A DNA stretch of 10,060 nucleotides from positions 1 to 10,060 of the forward strand of contig CAMDWF010000065.1 in NCBI GenBank assembly GCA_945878795.1, written 5' to 3'. The notes beneath the pieces were generated by a model. It did no database searches, was not told the DNA's origin, and saw only the letters and a program-made list of their open reading frames with translations. The stretch comes from Synechococcus sp. UW140 (GTDB lineage: Bacteria; Cyanobacteriota; Cyanobacteriia; PCC-6307; Cyanobiaceae). The translations under genes were made by a program, and so were the position numbers. Shown piece by piece: positions 6,748-10,060 of the stretch. The stretch's first letter is position 1, and every line of letters starts with the position of its first letter.

Positions 6748-6824
6748 CACGGCAACCGCACCTCCCCCGGGGCGATGTCGAAGACCGCCGCCTGGATCAG
6801 CCGCCCCCGACGGGAAACAACCAT
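6747..6824 (-). CDS. possible 25-aa leader ORF coupled to arfB
   Basis: On the minus strand ATG 6824 opens a 25-codon frame (MVVSRRGRLIQAAVFDIAPG...) that ends in TGA at 6749-6747, overlapping the arfB ATG as TGATG, the arrangement typical of translational coupling. No Shine-Dalgarno is visible before it. The peptide has plausible composition but no family is recognised. It could be a coupling leader or chance. Confidence 0.25.
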   Translation of the reverse strand: MVVSRRGRLIQAAVFDIAPGEVRLP

Positions 6825-6830
6825 GCTGGG

Positions 6831-6860
6831 GTGACAAGAAGGTCTGGTCAAGGTTTAGCT
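6831..6860 (+). promoter_or_regulatory. candidate promoter of speE
   Basis: GTGACA (6831-6836; five of six bases of TTGACA), a 17-base spacer, then TTTAGC (6854-6859), a weak -10 with three of six matches. It sits in the divergent arfB/speE region, 37 bases before the speE ATG. The spacing is good but the -10 is poor. Confidence 0.3.
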
Positions 6861-6896
6861 GGACGGCCACCTGAACCGCGGTCCCCGGACCCCTCC

Positions 6897-7775
6897 ATGC
6901 CCCCTACCGAACCCCCCGCCCCTGGGACCGACAACACCCATTGGGTGGATGAAGAGCTCCATGGCGTGCGCTACGGCCTGGCCGCCAGCGTCATCGAAGA
7001 GCGCCAGAGCGCCTACCAGCGGGTGACGATCATCGACAGCCAGACCTATGGCAAGGGGTTGCTGCTGGACGGCTGCTGGATGACCGCCGAGCGCCAGGAA
7101 CGCCACTACCACGAATCAATCGTGCACCCGGCCCTCTGCGGCGCTGCCAGCATCGAGCGGGTGCTGGTGATCGGCGGCGGTGACGGCGGCACCGCCCGCG
7201 AATGCCTGCGCCACCCGCAGGTCAGCCATCTCGATTTGGTGGAGATCGATGGGCTGGTGGTGGAACTGAGCCAGCGGCACCTGGCGGCCATCGGCGGCGG
7301 CGCCTGGAGCGATCCGCGCCTGCACCTCACCGTTGGCGATGGCATCGCCTGGGTGGCCAATGCTCCGGCTGCCAGCTACGACGTGGTGATCGTCGACGGT
7401 TCCGATCCGGCCGGGCCGGCCGAGGGCCTGTTCAACCGCGCCTTTTTCGAAAACTGCCGCCGCCTGCTGCGGCCGGGGGGGGTGTTCGCCACCCAAAGCG
7501 AATCGCCGGAGGCCTTCCGGGAGGTCCACATCGCCACCGTACGGCTGCTGCGGCAGGTGTTCGGCCACGCCGATCCCCTCTACGGCTGGGTGCCCATGTA
7601 CCCCAGCGGCTGGTGGAGCTGGACCTTTGCCGCCGTTGACGGCCCCCGCTACCTCAGCGCCGACCCGGCCCGGGCGGCGGCGGTGGCGGCCGGCTGCCAG
7701 ATCTGGAGCCCCCGCTGGCAACAGGGAGCCTTCGGGGCGGTGCCGGCCTTTGTGGAGCGGGAGCTGGCCGGCTGA
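6897..7775 (+). CDS. speE: spermidine synthase family aminopropyltransferase
   Basis: 292 aa. The family transfers aminopropyl from decarboxylated S-adenosylmethionine to putrescine, giving spermidine. Seen: N-terminal beta domain; YHE (71-73); nucleotide-binding loop VLVIGGGDGGTARECLRH with GGGDGG at 93-98; acidic strand LVEID (114-118); and the catalytic region YDVVIVDGSDPAGPAEGLF with Asp167 and Asp170, followed by LLRPGGVFATQSES. The usual catalytic block reads VDSxDP; here Gly replaces Ser, a small change. Substrate specificity (spermidine, homospermidine or thermospermine) cannot be told from sequence alone. ATG 6897 is chosen as the first ATG before the conserved WVDEELHGVRYGL; the frame runs open upstream to 6438 but is there antisense to arfB. 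speB follows 59 bp downstream. Confidence 0.93.
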   Translation: MPPTEPPAPGTDNTHWVDEELHGVRYGLAASVIEERQSAYQRVTIIDSQTYGKGLLLDGCWMTAERQERHYHESIVHPALCGAASIERVLVIGGGDGGTARECLRHPQVSHLDLVEIDGLVVELSQRHLAAIGGGAWSDPRLHLTVGDGIAWVANAPAASYDVVIVDGSDPAGPAEGLFNRAFFENCRRLLRPGGVFATQSESPEAFREVHIATVRLLRQVFGHADPLYGWVPMYPSGWWSWTFAAVDGPRYLSADPARAAAVAAGCQIWSPRWQQGAFGAVPAFVERELAG

Positions 7776-7794
7776 TCCGGGCCTCCACCACAAT

Positions 7795-7808
7795 CGGCGG
7801 ATCCGCCG
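7795..7808. promoter_or_regulatory. 14-bp palindrome between speE and speB
   Basis: CGGCGGATCCGCCG is a perfect palindrome 26 bp before the speB ATG. It could be an operator or a chance product of GC-rich sequence. Confidence 0.25.
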
Positions 7809-7834
7809 TGGCGGCCGCCGCCGCGCTTCACCCC

Positions 7835-8779
7835 ATGTCCCAGCCCCCCGCCACCGCCACCGCCGCAGCCGCAGCCGCAGCCGCGGCCTGCTTCGACACC
7901 GAAGGCGCCATCTTCATGGGGGCGCAGCGCGATCCGGCGGGCTGCCAAGTCGGCCTGTTCGGGGTGCCCTACGACGGCACCACCTCCTTCCGGCCCGGCA
8001 CCCGCTTCGGCCCCGCCGCCATCCGGGACGTCAGCGCCGGGCTGGAGAGCTACTGCCCCCAACTGGACCTGGACCTGGAGGAGTTGACCTTCGCCGACCT
8101 CGGGGCGGTGGCGATCCCCTTTGGCGACCCCGAGCCGGTGATCAAGGCGGTACGGGCCGCCACGGACCAGGTGCTGGCGCTGGGCCTGGCACCGCTGATG
8201 TTGGGCGGAGAGCACTCGATCAGCAGCGGCGCCGTGGCGGCGGTGGCCGCCCGCCATCCGGACTTGGCCCTGGTGCAACTGGATGCCCATGCCGACCTGC
8301 GCCACAGCTGGCTGGGCAGCCGCCACAGCCATGCCTGCGCCATGCGGCGCTGCCTGGAGGTGCTGCCCAGCGGCGACCTGCGCCAGATCGCCATTCGCAG
8401 CGGCACCCGCCAGGAATTTGCCGAATTGCGATCCACAACCGGCCGGCTGGTGAACCTGGAAACCCTGGCCGCCAGCCTGCGGCCGCTGCGGGGCCGCCCC
8501 ATCTATCTCACCGTTGACCTGGACTGGTTTGACCCAGCGGTCCTGCCGGGCACCGGCACCCCCGAACCCGGGGGCTTCTTCTGGCCGGACTTCGCCCTGG
8601 TGGCCGACGAACTCAGACACCACCACCTGGTGGCAGCCGATGTGGTGGAACTGGCTCCCCAGCTTGATAGCAGTGGCGTCAGCGCCGTGCTTGCCGCCAA
8701 GGTGACCCGCAGCCTGTTGCTGCTGCTGGGCCAGGCCCACCGCCCCGGTGGGTCGTCAGCCACGGCCAGCCCTCAGTAG
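7835..8779 (+). CDS. speB: agmatinase / ureohydrolase family protein
   Basis: 314 aa. The family (agmatinase, arginase and relatives) hydrolyses a guanidino group to urea at a dinuclear metal centre. Motifs seen: GGEHSI (His127), DAHADLR (Asp150, His152, Asp154) and VDLDWFDPA (Asp228, Asp230), all metal ligands, plus FGVPYDGTTSFRPGTRFGP near the N-terminus. Agmatinase is the best call because the preceding gene is speE, which uses the putrescine it would release. Guanidinobutyrase or guanidine hydrolase activity, known in this family in cyanobacteria, is not excluded. ATG 7835 is chosen; GTG 7808 in frame would add nine residues (mostly Ala) and overlaps the palindrome. An alanine run (about residues 10-18) precedes the domain. 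The 3' end overlaps the next, convergent gene by 7 bp. Confidence 0.9.
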   Translation: MSQPPATATAAAAAAAAACFDTEGAIFMGAQRDPAGCQVGLFGVPYDGTTSFRPGTRFGPAAIRDVSAGLESYCPQLDLDLEELTFADLGAVAIPFGDPEPVIKAVRAATDQVLALGLAPLMLGGEHSISSGAVAAVAARHPDLALVQLDAHADLRHSWLGSRHSHACAMRRCLEVLPSGDLRQIAIRSGTRQEFAELRSTTGRLVNLETLAASLRPLRGRPIYLTVDLDWFDPAVLPGTGTPEPGGFFWPDFALVADELRHHHLVAADVVELAPQLDSSGVSAVLAAKVTRSLLLLLGQAHRPGGSSATASPQ

Positions 8780-9177
8780 CAGCAGGTGCCGCTGCTGCGC
8801 TGCTCCCGCAGGCGGTCGTGCTGCTGGCCAATCAGCAGCAGGGCCAGGGTGGGATGGTTGTGGAGCAGGTTCATGAAGCGGAGGCGATCCAGGCGCAGCA
8901 CCTCCACGGGGGTGAGGGCATGGGCATCACTGCGGTGGCCGCCGTTGTGCCAAACAATGTCCTGGTAGCAAAAGATCTCGCCGGGGCGGAAGCAGGTTTT
9001 CTCCCCCTCGGGATCGACCAGCTCGACGATGCCCCGTCGCACGCCATAGATGGCCTTGGCGGCGGCCCCCCTTTGATAAATCAAGGCACCTGTGGGCAGG
9101 GCGATGATTTCACAGTCCAACTGCGAAACCATGAGCTCGATGGGAGTGCGGCTTTTGACTGATGGGGATAAGACCAA
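8773..9177 (-). CDS. stand-alone cyclic-nucleotide-binding-domain protein
   Basis: 134 aa, about the length of one cNMP-binding (CRP N-terminal-like) domain, with no DNA-binding domain after it. The beta-roll signature is seen in LPTGALIYQRGAAAKAIYGVRRGIVEL (27-53), RPGEIF (64-69) and HRSDAHALTPVEVLRLD (81-97). In CRP, ligand binding uses GE and R-S/T-A in the phosphate cassette. Here Gly66-Glu67 and Arg82-Ser83 are present but Asp84 follows the Ser, so cAMP/cGMP binding is possible but not assured. The start is TTG 9177, because AGGAGG lies nine bases upstream; ATG 9132 is the alternative and lacks such a site. It is convergent with speB, sharing 7 bp (TCAGTAG). Its role, perhaps sensing or protein-protein regulation, is unknown. 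Confidence 0.8.
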   Translation of the reverse strand: MVLSPSVKSRTPIELMVSQLDCEIIALPTGALIYQRGAAAKAIYGVRRGIVELVDPEGEKTCFRPGEIFCYQDIVWHNGGHRSDAHALTPVEVLRLDRLRFMNLLHNHPTLALLLIGQQHDRLREQRSSGTCCY

Positions 9178-9186
9178 TGCGGGGAA

Positions 9187-9192
9187 CCTCCT
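9187..9192 (-). promoter_or_regulatory. Shine-Dalgarno that decides a TTG start
   Basis: AGGAGG on the minus strand (plus strand CCTCCT), nine bases before TTG 9177. It is the strongest ribosome binding site in the window and supports the non-ATG start of the cNMP-domain gene. Confidence 0.6.
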
Positions 9193-9288
9193 GGGGAAAA
9201 GGACAGAAAATATTTAGATTCATCATGGCGGACCACCGGGCCGTTGCAAAGTTTCAGTCGACACCTCTTGGGCCCTTGGGGGCAGGTT

Positions 9289-9534
9289 TCAGCCCTCCTG
9301 GGGCATCGAGCCAAGGCACAACTGCACAATGGCGGACCCTTGATCGCCATGGCCCGCCTTGCCGACGCCTGAGAGCACCGGCAAACGGGGCGGACGGGAG
9401 GTCCAGTGATGACACCAGAGATCGCCCACCAATTCGGGATGAATGGAGAGTTGGCGCAGATGACACCAGCCCAATTCCGCCCCCTTAGGAGGAGAACAAT
9501 GGCGGCAGCTGCGGCAACTGGGGCGATGGCCCAT
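9289..9534 (-). CDS. small Cys-rich (possible zinc-binding) protein
   Basis: 81 aa from ATG 9534. It opens with CRSCRHC (Cys7, Cys10, Cys13), then GAELGWCHLRQLSIHPEL (Cys24) and DLWCHHWTSRPP (Cys41). The C-x2-C-x2-C spacing with later Cys and His residues suggests a small metal-binding fold. It looks like small conserved proteins of picocyanobacteria that I recall only vaguely; the function is unknown. GTG 9564 in frame is an alternative start giving 91 aa, preceded by AGGAGG but with an 11-base spacer; AAGG lies closer to ATG 9534. The last 25 or so residues are less protein-like. It is on the same strand as the cNMP-domain gene, 111 bp upstream of it, and divergent from gcvT. Confidence 0.55.
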   Translation of the reverse strand: MGHRPSCRSCRHCSPPKGAELGWCHLRQLSIHPELVGDLWCHHWTSRPPRLPVLSGVGKAGHGDQGSAIVQLCLGSMPQEG

Positions 9535-9695
9535 CAAGACCTTAAGGAATAGAGATATTAACACTAATCAGGGTGCCTCCTACCCACCAGCCCAGAGAAC
9601 CGAATCAAAGATTTTCTTTCGTTTTAGCGATTCCTTGGGCTTCTGGTGGTGGCAGTAATGCCCCCAGGCGACAGTTCAGGGCCCGCCAGGGTCCA

Positions 9696-9701
9696 TAGGA
9701 T
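9696..9701 (+). promoter_or_regulatory. candidate -10 box for gcvT
   Basis: TAGGAT, 29 bases before the gcvT ATG, matches the TANNNT type. No clear -35 is found. I looked for a glycine riboswitch in 9565-9730 and saw no matching structure. Confidence 0.3.
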
Positions 9702-9730
9702 CCCGGCCAACTCCCCCCTATGGCGCCCCC

Positions 9731-10060
9731 ATGGCCGACTTGCCTTCGCCCCCTTCCGGCAGCCTGCGTCGCACTCCCCTCTGGGAGGCAAGCCGCGCGG
9801 CGGGGGGCCGGTTGGTGCCCTTCGCCGGCTGGGAGATGGCAGTGCAGTTTGGCGGCCTGGTGCAGGAACACCAGGCGGTGCGCCAGCACTGCGGTGTCTT
9901 CGACATCTCCCACATGGGGGTGCTGACCCTGCAGGGCGACGGCGTCAAGGACGCCCTGCAGGCCCTGGTGCCCACCGACCTGTTCCGGATCGGTCCCGCC
10001 GAAGCCTGCTATTCGGTGCTGTTGAACGAGGCCGGTGGCATCCGGGACGACCTGATCGTC
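9731..10060 (+). CDS. gcvT: glycine cleavage system T protein (aminomethyltransferase), 3' end outside window
   Basis: 110 codons are visible and the frame is open to the end. GcvT takes the aminomethyl group from the lipoyl arm of GcvH and gives methylene-tetrahydrofolate and ammonia. Family blocks: TPLWEASRAAGGRLVPFAGW (15-34), EMAVQFGGLVQEHQAVR (35-51), GVFDISHMG (55-63) and the later AEACYSVLLNEAGGIRDDLIV (90-110). In picocyanobacteria gcvT usually follows speB; here two minus-strand genes lie between. ATG 9731 is preferred over ATG 9720, which is in another frame. Confidence 0.93.
   Translation, partial: MADLPSPPSGSLRRTPLWEASRAAGGRLVPFAGWEMAVQFGGLVQEHQAVRQHCGVFDISHMGVLTLQGDGVKDALQALVPTDLFRIGPAEACYSVLLNEAGGIRDDLIV

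Noticed and set aside
6438..6896. Upstream extension of speE
   Set aside because: It lies antisense to arfB and is Pro/Arg-rich; family similarity begins only after ATG 6897.
7649..8740. 363-codon minus-strand ORF opposite speB
   Set aside because: It is a shadow of speB, Gly/Gln/His-rich, without a family match.
9565..9730. Possible glycine riboswitch before gcvT
   Set aside because: I see no conserved glycine-aptamer core, and the leader left after the candidate -10 box is only about 20 bases.

Overview
The window looks like the chromosome of a high-GC picocyanobacterium (Cyanobium / Synechococcus type). The evidence is the core gene set on the right: a cyanobacterial DUF2227-type membrane protein, mazG, arfB, and a speE-speB-...-gcvT order that I know from marine and freshwater picocyanobacteria. 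GC content is high throughout, and the few recognisable -10 boxes are TAGGNT-like. The assignment rests on gene content and order as remembered, not on a database search.

Left part (1-4541): a decaying accessory or defence island. A Fic-domain gene that enters from outside the window is cut by one in-frame TAA, next to an otherwise intact sequence with a full Fic motif. Behind it come three copies of a 10-bp operator-like motif. Next is brxL, the BREX Lon-like AAA+ gene; its N-terminal and C-terminal parts are in different frames and roughly 110 codons between them are missing. Then follows a degenerate stretch holding the start of an ardC-type antirestriction gene that stops making sense after about 70 codons. 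The one intact gene here is on the minus strand (3148-4416): an AAA+/Orc-Cdc6-like ATPase with a C-terminal winged helix. Its leader carries a perfect 14-bp inverted repeat.

Boundary (4542-4613): a tRNA-Val(UAC) gene on the minus strand, with its 3' end facing the island. This is the usual geometry for island insertion at a tRNA gene, but the window shows no duplicated attachment site.

Right part (4614-10060): core genes. On the plus strand: DUF2227 membrane protein, mazG (house-cleaning NTP pyrophosphohydrolase), speE (spermidine synthase family), speB (agmatinase/ureohydrolase family) and the first 110 codons of gcvT (glycine cleavage T protein). On the minus strand: arfB (ribosome rescue, GGQ motif), divergent from speE; a stand-alone cyclic-nucleotide-binding-domain protein with a TTG start, overlapping the end of speB tail to tail; and a small Cys-rich protein between it and gcvT. 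speE and speB form a short polyamine unit: the agmatinase product putrescine is the substrate of spermidine synthase.

Most interesting: the operator-like repeats at 702-766, the internal deletion of brxL, and the intact wHTH-ATPase with its palindrome beside tRNA-Val. None proves a new system. The ATPase is the best candidate for something little described.
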